From Dryocola clanedunensis_A (GTDB lineage Bacteria > Pseudomonadota > Gammaproteobacteria > Enterobacterales > Enterobacteriaceae): DNA of 64,000 bases. Under the pieces are notes generated by a model. It saw nothing but the letters and a program-made list of their open reading frames with translations. It was not told the origin of the DNA and did not search any database. Both the position numbers and the translations under genes were made by a program. Shown piece by piece: positions 49,404-57,325 of this stretch (positions are counted from its first letter, which is position 1; every line of letters begins with the position of its first letter). The DNA is taken from assembly GCA_038405435.1 (NCBI GenBank), contig JBBYHZ010000003.1. One strand, given 5' to 3'.

Positions 49404-50702
49404 TTATTCACTGACTACCTTGCTGCCCACGCCGCGGTTGTTGTACTCCCACAGGCGGTTAGCGGCAGTATCATTCAGATCGCGCTGCATCTCGCCTTTC
49501 TCGCCTTTGGTACCAACGTTGCCAGCAAACGGACGCTTCGATCCCAGCGCATCGCCCCACGGCTTAGCTGAGTTGAAACCTTCGTTGATCGCGCTGTCAC
49601 GGATGACAACCTGGCCGTTAGAAGTCTGCCCGGCGGTGTAGCCGTTTTCAGACGCTTCCATATCCCAGGTGCGGCCCAGCTGTGCGGTGTTATCGCCAGC
49701 AGCGGTAAAGCGGCTATTGATGGCCAGGAAGCCGTAGAACATGTTCGGCAGGGTAGCCGGGGCAAAAACGGAGCCTTCTTTCGTGCGGGTATCGACCAGG
49801 CGGAATTCGGTGTTATCGAATACCACGGCACCGCGACCGGCAACCACATCCACATCGCCTTCGATGTAGCTGTTAGTGACCTGAGTGCGTGTCTGGCGGT
49901 TCGCTAACATGCGGTTCTGCACGTCGCTGTTGGTCACGAAGAAGGTGTTCTGACGGCCCAGCAGGTGCACATTGTTCAGCTGAACTTTGTCGCCGTCGGT
50001 ACGCAGCGCAACGGCCTGATGGTTTGATGCGTCAACGCTGTCGCCCAGGGTATTCGCGATGGTCAGGTTCTGCAGCTGCAGACCGCTGTTCTGGGACCAG
50101 ACGACGGCGGAGCACATCACGCCAACGGTGGCGGCGCGGCGGCTCTGGCAGTTATCAAACATATACCAGGCTGGTTTACCCGGCATATATTTGCCTGAAG
50201 GGTTCACGGTGCGACGCCAGGTGGCAACGTCAATTTCAGAATCCAGCGGCTGGACGATTTTTACGTCTGCGGCGTTGTCGGTGGTGCCGTACAGCGTCAC
50301 GCTACCGGAAGAAGCCGGAATATAAACGGTGCCCGCATATTCGCCCGGCTGAATGGCGATGTACTGACGCGAGCTGCTGTGTTTCGCAATCGCCGCGTCA
50401 ACCGCTGCCTGAACAGAGGTATGGGTCACGCCCTCACCGCCCGCAGCGCCGACCACGAAATCAGGCTGCTGGGGAAGACGGATAGAAGAAGGTGCCCAGG
50501 GCGCTTCGTCTTTATTCATGGAAGAGAAGTAGCGTGCCGGTACGAAGTTCTGCGCTTCATCCGCGGACAGGATCGGACGGGACTGGCTGCCCGGAGCTTC
50601 CTGGGTGGACGGACGGTCTTCTGGTGGCGTTGAGCTACAGGCGCTCAAGGCGACGGCAAAAGCGAGCGCGGCGGCCCGACGAGTAACCGATAATGTGTTC
50701 AA
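49404..50702 (-). CDS. ybhC: YbhC, outer-membrane pectinesterase-like lipoprotein
   Basis: The 432-residue protein (E. coli 427) has a lipoprotein signal peptide with lipobox LSAC at residue 22. The rest is a right-handed beta-helix of the carbohydrate-esterase 8 (pectin methylesterase) family, with YIAIQPGEYAGTVYIP, LGRQNTFFVTN and GDVDVVAGRGAVVFDN, which correspond to the family's active-site strands. E. coli YbhC is reported to lack pectinesterase activity, so the substrate is unknown. The adjacent E. coli genes ybhD, ybhH, ybhI and ybhJ are missing here. Confidence 0.92.
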   Translation of the reverse strand: MNTLSVTRRAAALAFAVALSACSSTPPEDRPSTQEAPGSQSRPILSADEAQNFVPARYFSSMNKDEAPWAPSSIRLPQQPDFVVGAAGGEGVTHTSVQAAVDAAIAKHSSSRQYIAIQPGEYAGTVYIPASSGSVTLYGTTDNAADVKIVQPLDSEIDVATWRRTVNPSGKYMPGKPAWYMFDNCQSRRAATVGVMCSAVVWSQNSGLQLQNLTIANTLGDSVDASNHQAVALRTDGDKVQLNNVHLLGRQNTFFVTNSDVQNRMLANRQTRTQVTNSYIEGDVDVVAGRGAVVFDNTEFRLVDTRTKEGSVFAPATLPNMFYGFLAINSRFTAAGDNTAQLGRTWDMEASENGYTAGQTSNGQVVIRDSAINEGFNSAKPWGDALGSKRPFAGNVGTKGEKGEMQRDLNDTAANRLWEYNNRGVGSKVVSE

Positions 50703-50814
50703 GGTTGCTCCTTGCTGTGAAAGGGTAAAAGGGGGATGCCAAAGGCCTGCATTTTTATACTAAGTTGAGCGAAACGGGAAGCCGATTTATGCAATCGGCT
50801 TCATAAAGACGGGA

Positions 50815-51291
50815 TTAGCTGAACATGGCGGTGATGGAAGCGCTGCCTAACGCGTGGAAATGGACGTTAAAGCCCACCATTGCGCCTGATGCATTTTCAT
50901 CCACTTCAAGCTTTTCAACGTCCAGAGCGTGAACGGTGAAAATATAGCGGTGGGTTTCACCTTTTGGCGGCGCGGCGCCGCCGTATCCCGCTTTGCCAAA
51001 GTCGGTACGGGTCTGAACGGCTGGCTCCGGTAACTCGACAAGATCCGAACCTGAGCCCTGCGGCAGCACGCGGGTATCGGCAGGCAGGTTTGCGACGACC
51101 CAGTGCCACCAGCCTGAGCCGGTAGGCGCATCCGGATCATAGCAGGTAACCACAAAGCTTTTGGTTCCCGCTGGCACATCGTCCCATGCCAGATGCGGAG
51201 AAATATTATCCCCCTCGTAGCCCATGCCGTTGAACACATGGCGGGCAGGGAGTTTTTCGCCCTCTTTGATATCCTGACTGATCAGTTTCAT
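50815..51291 (-). CDS. ybhB: YbhB, Raf-kinase-inhibitor/PEBP-like cytoplasmic protein
   Basis: The protein has 158 residues, as in E. coli YbhB. It has the PEBP fold with the ligand-site motifs SPHLAWDDVPAGTKSFVVTCYDPDAP and GWWHWVVANLPADTR, given here only as the known CR1/CR2 regions, and THRYIFTVHALD near the end. The ligand in bacteria is unknown. It follows bioA in the same direction with a 64-bp gap and may share its transcript, as has been noted for E. coli. Confidence 0.93.
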   Translation of the reverse strand: MKLISQDIKEGEKLPARHVFNGMGYEGDNISPHLAWDDVPAGTKSFVVTCYDPDAPTGSGWWHWVVANLPADTRVLPQGSGSDLVELPEPAVQTRTDFGKAGYGGAAPPKGETHRYIFTVHALDVEKLEVDENASGAMVGFNVHFHALGSASITAMFS

Positions 51292-51355
51292 AAACCGCTC
51301 CTTGCAAGTTAAAGATCCACCAATTGTAGTGCATCCGGGCAGGGGATGCAGACGG

Positions 51356-52645
51356 TTAGCGTCTGAAAAATGCCGGGTTTTTCACGGCCGCGGAAACCGC
51401 CGCGATGAGCTTAGCAAGCTGTTCAGAGGCGATAACGTAAGGCGGCATCAGATAAATCAGCCTGCCGAACGGGCGGATCCACACGCCCTGGTCGACGAAG
51501 AACGCCTGGAGCGCGGCCATATCCACCGGATGATGCGTTTCCACAACGCCAATGGCTCCCAGCACGCGAACATCTGCAACCTGCTCGCATTGCTGCAAAG
51601 GTTTTAACCCGGATTTAAGCTGCTCCCCGATAGCCTGAACCTGTTCCTGCCAGCAGCCCTCATCTAACAGGGCGAGACTTTCCGCAGCGACAGCACATGC
51701 CAACGGGTTGCCCATGAAAGTCGGGCCGTGCATGAAGCAGCCCGCCTCGCCGTCACTGATGGTTTCCGCAACTTCGCGGGTTGCGAGGGTAGCCGAAAGC
51801 GTCATTGTGCCGCCCGTCAGCGCTTTGCCCAGGCACATAATATCCGGCGAAATACCGGCATGATCGCAGGCGAAAAATTTACCGGTGCGGCCAAAGCCGG
51901 TAGCGATTTCATCGGCAATCAGTAGGATGCCCTCGCGCTCGCACATTTTGCGGATGCGGCGCAGCCATTCCGGGTGATAGAAACGCATGCCGCCAGCCCC
52001 CTGCACGACAGGTTCAAGGATCACGGCGGCGATTTCCTGACGGTGGGCGGCCATCAGGCGCGCAAACGGCACGATGTCCATCTCATCCCAGTCATCTTCA
52101 AAACCGCACTGGGGAGCCGGGGCGAACAGGTGCTCGGGTAAATATCCCTGCCAGAGGCTGTGCATGGAGTTATCCGGATCGCAGACGGACATCGCGCCGA
52201 AGGTATCGCCGTGGTAGCCGTGGCGGAAGGTCAGAAAACGTTGACGAGGTTCGCCTTTGGCATGCCAGTACTGCAGCGCCATTTTCATCGCCACTTCAAC
52301 GGCCACCGAACCCGAGTCGGCCAGGAATACGCATTCAAGCGGCTCCGGCGTCATGGCGACAAGCTTCTGGCACAGCGCCACCGCAGAGGGATGGGTGATG
52401 CCGCCAAACATGACGTGGGACATCCGGTCAATCTGCGTTTTCATCGCCTGGTTCAGGCGCGGATGGTTATAGCCGTGAATCGCAGCCCACCACGATGACA
52501 TACCGTCCACCAGCTGCCTGCCATCTGCAAGCTGCAGCTCACAGCCAGCAGCCGAAACTACCGGGTAGACCGGTAGCGGGCGCGTCATGGACGTGTAGGG
52601 ATGCCAGATATGTTGTTGGTCGAATGTTAAATCAGCAGGCGTCAT
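51356..52645 (-). CDS. bioA: DAPA aminotransferase (biotin synthesis)
   Basis: BioA transfers the amino group of S-adenosylmethionine to 8-amino-7-oxononanoate. From ATG 52645 it has 429 residues, as in E. coli; the frame is open ten codons further into the operator. Class III aminotransferase motifs are SSWWAAIHGYNHP, FLADSGSVAVEVAMKMA, HGYHGDTFGAMSV, LIADEIATGFGRTGKFFA and the PLP lysine in CLGKALTGGTMTLS. It is divergent from bioB across the shared BirA operator. Confidence 0.97.
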   Translation of the reverse strand: MTPADLTFDQQHIWHPYTSMTRPLPVYPVVSAAGCELQLADGRQLVDGMSSWWAAIHGYNHPRLNQAMKTQIDRMSHVMFGGITHPSAVALCQKLVAMTPEPLECVFLADSGSVAVEVAMKMALQYWHAKGEPRQRFLTFRHGYHGDTFGAMSVCDPDNSMHSLWQGYLPEHLFAPAPQCGFEDDWDEMDIVPFARLMAAHRQEIAAVILEPVVQGAGGMRFYHPEWLRRIRKMCEREGILLIADEIATGFGRTGKFFACDHAGISPDIMCLGKALTGGTMTLSATLATREVAETISDGEAGCFMHGPTFMGNPLACAVAAESLALLDEGCWQEQVQAIGEQLKSGLKPLQQCEQVADVRVLGAIGVVETHHPVDMAALQAFFVDQGVWIRPFGRLIYLMPPYVIASEQLAKLIAAVSAAVKNPAFFRR

Positions 52646-52653
52646 AAGGTGAC

Positions 52654-52687
52654 TTGTAAACCATTTTAAAAACATTTAGGTTTACAA
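52654..52687. promoter_or_regulatory. BirA operator of the divergent bioA / bioBFCD promoters
   Basis: TTGTAAACC (52654-52662) and GGTTTACAA (52679-52687) are perfect inverted halves with a 16-bp spacer, as in the E. coli bio operator. BirA with biotinoyl-AMP bound here would repress both directions. The site starts 8 bp from the bioA start codon. Confidence 0.92.
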
Positions 52688-52734
52688 GTATAACGTCAAT
52701 CAACGGCTAACAACACCCCTTTTGGAGACGCCCC

Positions 52735-53775
52735 ATGGCTCACCACGCTCGCTGGTCAATGTCGCAGGTCACTGCTTTATTTGAAAAACCTTTGCTGGAT
52801 CTGCTTTTCGAAGCGCAGCAAATCCACCGTCAGCACTTCGATCCCCGGCACGTGCAGGTCAGCACGCTGCTGTCGATTAAAACCGGCGCCTGCCCGGAAG
52901 ACTGTAAATATTGCCCGCAGAGCGCGCGCTATAAAACCGGGCTGGAGTCGGAGCGGCTGATGGAGGTTGAACAGGTTCTGGACTCCGCTCGCAAAGCCCG
53001 CAACGCTGGTTCCACCCGCTTTTGTATGGGCGCGGCCTGGAAGAACCCGAACGATCGTGACATGCCGTATCTGGAGCAGATGGTGCAGGGCGTTCGTGAA
53101 ATGGGGCTGGAAACCTGCATGACGCTGGGCACGTTAACCGATGCCCAGGCGCAGCGGCTGGCGGCGGCAGGGCTGGATTACTACAACCATAACCTTGACA
53201 CCTCGCCGGAATTTTACGGCAACATCATCACCACGCGCACCTACCAGGAACGTCTGGATACGCTGGGTAAAGTTCGCGATGCGGGCATCAAAGTGTGCTC
53301 CGGCGGGATTGTCGGCCTGGGTGAAACGGTCAAAGACCGGGCGGGCCTGCTGCTCCAGCTGGCGAACCTGCCGACGCCGCCGGAAAGCGTGCCGATCAAC
53401 ATGCTGGTGAAAGTGAAGGGCACGCCGCTTGCGGATAACGACGACGTGGATGCCTTTGATTTTATTCGTACCATTGCGATTGCGCGCATCATGATGCCAG
53501 CTTCCTTTGTGCGCCTTTCGGCGGGACGCGAGCAGATGAGCGAGCAGACCCAGGCGATGTGCTTTATGGCGGGCGCAAACTCCATCTTCTACGGCTGCAA
53601 GCTGCTCACCACGCCTAACCCGGAAGAGGACAAAGACGTTCAGCTGTTCCGCAAGCTGGGGCTGAACCCGCAGCAGACGACCACGGAAGCAGGGGATAAC
53701 GAACAGCAGCAGCAGCTGGCCGCTCAGCTGCTCAACGCCGACACCGACAAGTATTACAACGCGGCGGCGAGATGA
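52735..53775 (+). CDS. bioB: Biotin synthase
   Basis: BioB inserts sulfur into dethiobiotin. It is a radical-SAM enzyme of 346 residues, as in E. coli. The [4Fe-4S] ligands are in GACPEDCKYCPQS. The [2Fe-2S] cluster ligands are provided by later cysteines in TRFCMGAAW, LETCMTLG and IKVCSGGIVGLGET, with the arginine in SFVRLSAGRE. The ATG follows GGAG. It is the first gene of bioBFCD, and its stop overlaps the bioF ATG by four bases. Confidence 0.98.
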   Translation: MAHHARWSMSQVTALFEKPLLDLLFEAQQIHRQHFDPRHVQVSTLLSIKTGACPEDCKYCPQSARYKTGLESERLMEVEQVLDSARKARNAGSTRFCMGAAWKNPNDRDMPYLEQMVQGVREMGLETCMTLGTLTDAQAQRLAAAGLDYYNHNLDTSPEFYGNIITTRTYQERLDTLGKVRDAGIKVCSGGIVGLGETVKDRAGLLLQLANLPTPPESVPINMLVKVKGTPLADNDDVDAFDFIRTIAIARIMMPASFVRLSAGREQMSEQTQAMCFMAGANSIFYGCKLLTTPNPEEDKDVQLFRKLGLNPQQTTTEAGDNEQQQQLAAQLLNADTDKYYNAAAR

Positions 53776-54926
53776 GCTGGCAGGCCAGAGTTGAACAGGC
53801 GCTTGCCGACCGGCGGGCCAGCGACAGTTTCCGCACCCGACAGGTAAACGAGCGGGGAAGCGGACGCTTTCTGGTCGCGAATGGAAAGCAGCACCTCAAT
53901 TTTTCCAGCAATGACTATCTGGGGCTCAGCCAGCATCCGGAAATTATCCGCGCCTGGCAGGCGGGGGCGGAGAAATACGGCGCAGGCAGCGGCGGCTCCG
54001 GGCACGTAACGGGTTACAGCGCCGCGCATTACCAGCTTGAGCAGGAGCTTGCCGGCTGGCTTGGCTACCCTCGCGCGCTGCTGTTTATCTCTGGCTTTGC
54101 CGCAAACCAGGCCGTCATCACCGCGCTGGCGCAAAAGCAGGACCGAATCCTTGCGGACAGGCTCAGCCACGCCTCGCTGCTGGAAGCGGCGAGGCACAGC
54201 CCGGCGCAGCTGCGGCGATTTGCCCATAACGACGTTCACTCTCTTGCCGATCTTCTCGCCCTGCCTTGTGAAGGCCAGCAGCTGGTGGTGACCGAGGGCG
54301 TTTTCAGCATGGACGGCGACCAGGCTCCGCTGGAGGCTATCGCCTCGGCTACGCGTAGCGCGGGTGGCTGGCTGATGGTGGATGACGCGCACGGAATCGG
54401 CGTGCTGGGTGATGAAGGTCGGGGGAGCTGTCACCACCGGCAGATCAAGCCTGACCTGCTGGTCATCACGTTCGGTAAGGCCTTTGGCGTGAGCGGGGCG
54501 GCGGTATTGTGCAGTAACGATGTCGCAGATTATCTGCTGCAGTTTGCCCGCCATCTCATCTACAGCACCGCTATGCCGCCCGCCCAGGCCACGGCGCTTT
54601 CAGCAGCGTTAGCCGTGATTCGCAACGGGGATGAACAGCGTTCACGTCTGCGGGAACACATCGCGCAGTTTCGGGAAGGTGCGGCGCGGCTGCCGCTCGC
54701 GCTGATAGATTCCCGGACCGCCATTCAGCCGCTGATAGTTGGGGAAAACGCCCGCACGCTGGAGCTTGCAGCGGGAATGCGTGAACGGGGTTTCTGGCTG
54801 ACTGCCATTCGGCCACCGACAGTACCGAATGGCAGCGCGCGCCTGCGCGTCACGCTCACTGCCAGCCATACAAGCCGTGATATCGAAACGTTACTGGAGG
54901 CGCTGTATGACGAAACCCGTGGATAA
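53772..54926 (+). CDS. bioF: 8-amino-7-oxononanoate synthase
   Basis: BioF joins pimeloyl-ACP and alanine with PLP. The 384 residues equal E. coli BioF. Motifs are FSSNDYLGLSQHP, GSGGSGHVTGYSAAHYQLE, the aspartate region VDDAHGIGVLG and the PLP lysine in ITFGKAFGVSGAAV. It overlaps bioB by four bases and bioC by 20 bases. Confidence 0.97.
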   Translation: MSWQARVEQALADRRASDSFRTRQVNERGSGRFLVANGKQHLNFSSNDYLGLSQHPEIIRAWQAGAEKYGAGSGGSGHVTGYSAAHYQLEQELAGWLGYPRALLFISGFAANQAVITALAQKQDRILADRLSHASLLEAARHSPAQLRRFAHNDVHSLADLLALPCEGQQLVVTEGVFSMDGDQAPLEAIASATRSAGGWLMVDDAHGIGVLGDEGRGSCHHRQIKPDLLVITFGKAFGVSGAAVLCSNDVADYLLQFARHLIYSTAMPPAQATALSAALAVIRNGDEQRSRLREHIAQFREGAARLPLALIDSRTAIQPLIVGENARTLELAAGMRERGFWLTAIRPPTVPNGSARLRVTLTASHTSRDIETLLEALYDETRG

Positions 54927-55665
54927 ACTCGCCGTGGCAAAAGCGTTCGGACGCGCCGCGACTACCTACGACAACTTTGCCGAGCTTCAGCGCCTTAGCG
55001 GTAACTATCTTATCAGCCGTCTGGCTGGCGTAACGGCGGCAAAAGTACTGGATGCAGGCTGCGGCACCGGCTGGTTCAGCCGTTACTGGCAGGTGCAGGG
55101 CAGCAGCGTGACGGCGCTGGATCTCTCGGCAACCATGCTCAGTCAGGCCCGTGAGAATCAGGCCGCGCAGGTCTATCTGGAGGGCGACATTGAGTCGCTG
55201 CCGCTGGCAGACGAGCAGGTGGATCTTGCCTGGAGCAACCTGGCCGTGCAGTGGTGCAGTGACCTGCGCAGAGGGCTGAGCGAGCTTTACCGGGTGACCC
55301 GCCCCGGGGGGCGAGTCGCTTTTACCACGGTAGCTGAAGGCTCGCTGCCCGAACTGCATGCGGCATGGCAGGCGGTGGACGACCGTCCGCACGCCAACGC
55401 TTTTTTATCGCAAAGCGAGATTGAGACTGCCTGCGCAGGCTGGCGGGCGACAGTCCATTTAGAAGAAATAACCCAGTCTTTTCCGGATGTGATGAGCGCC
55501 ATGCGCACGCTAAAAGGTATCGGCGCTACGCATCTTCACGACGGGCGTAAAAACGCGCTGATGACCCGTCAGCAGCTACAGCGCCTGAGCCTTGCCTGGC
55601 CGCAGCAAAACGGCGAATTTCCGTTAACCTGGCGGCTGGTTTCTGGAGTAATTGAACGTGATTAA
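54907..55665 (+). CDS. bioC: Malonyl-ACP O-methyltransferase
   Basis: BioC methylates malonyl-ACP, which starts pimelate synthesis on the fatty-acid machinery. From ATG 54907 it has 252 residues (E. coli 251). SAM-binding motifs are VLDAGCGTGWFSRYW, TALDLSATMLSQAR and the VDLAWSNLAVQWC region. The open frame extends upstream inside bioF in another frame, but homology and coupling favour 54907. It overlaps bioD by eight bases. Confidence 0.96.
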   Translation: MTKPVDKLAVAKAFGRAATTYDNFAELQRLSGNYLISRLAGVTAAKVLDAGCGTGWFSRYWQVQGSSVTALDLSATMLSQARENQAAQVYLEGDIESLPLADEQVDLAWSNLAVQWCSDLRRGLSELYRVTRPGGRVAFTTVAEGSLPELHAAWQAVDDRPHANAFLSQSEIETACAGWRATVHLEEITQSFPDVMSAMRTLKGIGATHLHDGRKNALMTRQQLQRLSLAWPQQNGEFPLTWRLVSGVIERD

Positions 55666-56341
55666 AAAATGGTTTGTGACCGGCACGGATACCGAAGTCG
55701 GTAAAACGGTGGCCAGCTGCGCCTTATTGCAGGCGGCGGGAATGGCTGGCTATCGTACGGCGGGCTATAAGCCGGTGGCCTCCGGCAGCGAAATGACGCC
55801 GCAGGGGATCCGTAATGGAGACGCGCTGGCCCTGCAGCGCAACAGCAATCAGGTTCTCCGCTATGAACAGGTTAACCCTATGGCATTTCTGGAGCCGACC
55901 TCCCCGCATATCATCAGCGCGGAGGAGGGCAGGCCAATAAAATTTCCTGCGCTTTCGGCTGGTCTCAACGAACTGTGCCGGTTGGCAGATTGGGTGCAGG
56001 TCGAAGGGGCAGGAGGCTGGTTTACGCCTCTTTCTGAAAGCACCACATTTGCTGACTGGGTTATCGAGGAGCAGCTTCCCGTGATTCTGGTTGTTGGCGT
56101 TAAGCTTGGCTGTATTAACCATGCCATGTTAACGGCGCGGGCCGTGCAAAGCGCGGGGCTGCCGCTGGCAGGCTGGATTGCCAACGACGTGCAGCCAGCA
56201 GGCAAGCGCCACGCGGAATATATGGCCACCCTGAAACGCTTGCTGCCTGCGCCGCTGCTGGGAGAGATCCCTTACCTGCCCGCGCTGGAAGAAAATTCAG
56301 CCCTTGGTCACTACCTTGATTTATCCCCGCTTGCGGGCTGA
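55658..56341 (+). CDS. bioD: Dethiobiotin synthetase
   Basis: BioD closes the ureido ring of dethiobiotin with CO2 and ATP. GTG 55658 is chosen (227 residues) because GGAG lies nine bases upstream; the TTG two codons earlier would leave only three bases. The P-loop is VTGTDTEVGKTVAS, and other motifs are YKPVASGSE, VEGAGGWFTPLS and VVGVKLGCINHAMLT. It is the last bio gene; in E. coli uvrB follows directly, but here about 2.5 kb of other DNA intervenes. Confidence 0.96.
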   Translation: MIKKWFVTGTDTEVGKTVASCALLQAAGMAGYRTAGYKPVASGSEMTPQGIRNGDALALQRNSNQVLRYEQVNPMAFLEPTSPHIISAEEGRPIKFPALSAGLNELCRLADWVQVEGAGGWFTPLSESTTFADWVIEEQLPVILVVGVKLGCINHAMLTARAVQSAGLPLAGWIANDVQPAGKRHAEYMATLKRLLPAPLLGEIPYLPALEENSALGHYLDLSPLAG

Positions 56342-56469
56342 TTCGCAATTCTGAGCACTACCTCTGCAACGCCCGAAAATAACTTCGGGCGCTATTTCAG
56401 AAAGCTTCCCGGCTCAAAAAACACGCTTCCCGACGTGAACAATAACCTATAAATTATCTGCGCATTAGG
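56342..56469. other. Left edge of the bioD-uvrB accessory insertion
   Basis: After bioD comes a weak hairpin region (GCCCGAAAATAACTTCGGGC, 56371-56390) that could terminate the bio operon, followed by an AT-rich stretch (CCTATAAATTATCTG) that could be the promoter of the next gene. No gene is present. Confidence 0.45.
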
Positions 56470-56485
56470 GTTGTCATATGACAAC
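56470..56485. promoter_or_regulatory. 16-bp perfect palindrome, probable operator of the HicA-like module
   Basis: GTTGTCATATGACAAC reads the same on both strands. It lies 20 bp before the AAGGAG ribosome binding site of the HicA-like gene and just after the likely -10 region. The downstream partner gene encodes a helix-turn-helix protein, so autorepression at this site is the simplest reading; this is inference. Confidence 0.6.
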
Positions 56486-56514
56486 TGATGTGGGATATTT
56501 ATAAGGAGATTTTT

Positions 56515-56775
56515 ATGGCGCGTCGCATCCATCCGCAGAAGGAAATCGAAGCAGCATTAACCTACGCGGAAAGCCAGGGCTGGCGGATACTGCCGGGCGG
56601 CTCACACTGCTGGGGAAGAATGTTCTGCCCGTGGAATGATAAAGCCTGTCGCTGCGGGGAGTTTTGCATCAGCTGCATCTGGAGCACGCCGCGAAACGCG
56701 GGGAATCATGCCCGGTTGATCAGACGCGTGGTCGACAAGTGTAGCCAGAATGCGGCTGAGGCGGTTAAGCATTAA
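56515..56775 (+). CDS. HicA-like small cysteine-rich protein, putative toxin of a two-gene module
   Basis: This 86-residue protein starts behind AAGGAG, eight bases before the ATG. The order of motifs follows the HicA double-stranded-RNA-binding-like fold: a helix (KEIEAALTYAESQGW), a strand with GGSH (residues 28-31, His31 in the place of the HicA catalytic His), and a last part WSTPRNAGNHARLIRRVV (56-73) like the HicA helix 2 region. Between them is an insert not usual in HicA: Cys38, Cys45, Cys47 and Cys51 (pattern C-x6-C-x-C-x3-C), with further Cys32, Cys54 and Cys76. The four-cysteine pattern suggests a metal site. A toxic RNase is a guess; a metal-dependent regulator is an alternative. 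Confidence 0.6.
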   Translation: MARRIHPQKEIEAALTYAESQGWRILPGGSHCWGRMFCPWNDKACRCGEFCISCIWSTPRNAGNHARLIRRVVDKCSQNAAEAVKH

Positions 56776-56791
56776 CGACAAGGAGAAAGAG

Positions 56792-57313
56792 ATGTCAGAA
56801 TTCAGTTTTACGCTGATTTTTACCCTGCCCGAAGGCCAGCAGGATCCCGCCGTCTGGGTAGAAGCTCTGGGAGCAAACGGCTGTGACGACGCGCTGATTG
56901 GCATCGGCGTCACCGGACGCATTGCGCTGGATTTTATCCGCGAAGCCCCAACGGCGACGGCGGCCGTGGTCTCCGCTATCGAGGACGTCAAACGCACTGT
57001 CCGTGGCGCAGCGCTTGTTGAGGTCACGCCAGACCTGGTGGGGTTAACGGACGTCGCCGAACTGCTGGGCTATTCCCGGCAGTACATGCGCAAGGTCATG
57101 GTCAACCGTGCGGCGTTTCCTGCCCCGGTACACGACGGAAAGACCGCGCTGTGGCACCTGGAAAGCGTCCTGCGCTGGCTGCGCCAAAACAAAGTCACGC
57201 AGGTGCCTTTACCCTTGCTTGAGCTGTCAGCCGTGACACGGCAGTGCAACCTTCAGCGTGAGCTGGCCGCGTTAGATGCCGCGCTGCAAAACCAGCTGGG
57301 TAAGCTGCACTAG
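56792..57313 (+). CDS. Helix-turn-helix DNA-binding protein, putative antitoxin/regulator partner
   Basis: The gene begins 16 bases after the HicA-like gene with AAGGAG upstream and encodes 173 residues. Residues 1-80 form a small alpha/beta domain (FSFTLIFTLPEG, IALDFIREA, AIEDVKRTV) that I cannot place in a named family. Residues 84-104 (GLTDVAELLGYSRQYMRKVMV) are a helix-turn-helix of the excisionase/MerR-like type, followed by a beta wing (FPAPVHDGKTALWHLESVLRWL). The C-terminal 40 residues are helical, Leu- and Gln-rich. The arrangement fits an antitoxin that neutralises its partner by the N- or C-terminal part and represses the operon by the HTH; none of this is shown by the sequence alone. 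Confidence 0.65.
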   Translation: MSEFSFTLIFTLPEGQQDPAVWVEALGANGCDDALIGIGVTGRIALDFIREAPTATAAVVSAIEDVKRTVRGAALVEVTPDLVGLTDVAELLGYSRQYMRKVMVNRAAFPAPVHDGKTALWHLESVLRWLRQNKVTQVPLPLLELSAVTRQCNLQRELAALDAALQNQLGKLH

Positions 57314-57325
57314 CCGGGGCTACGG

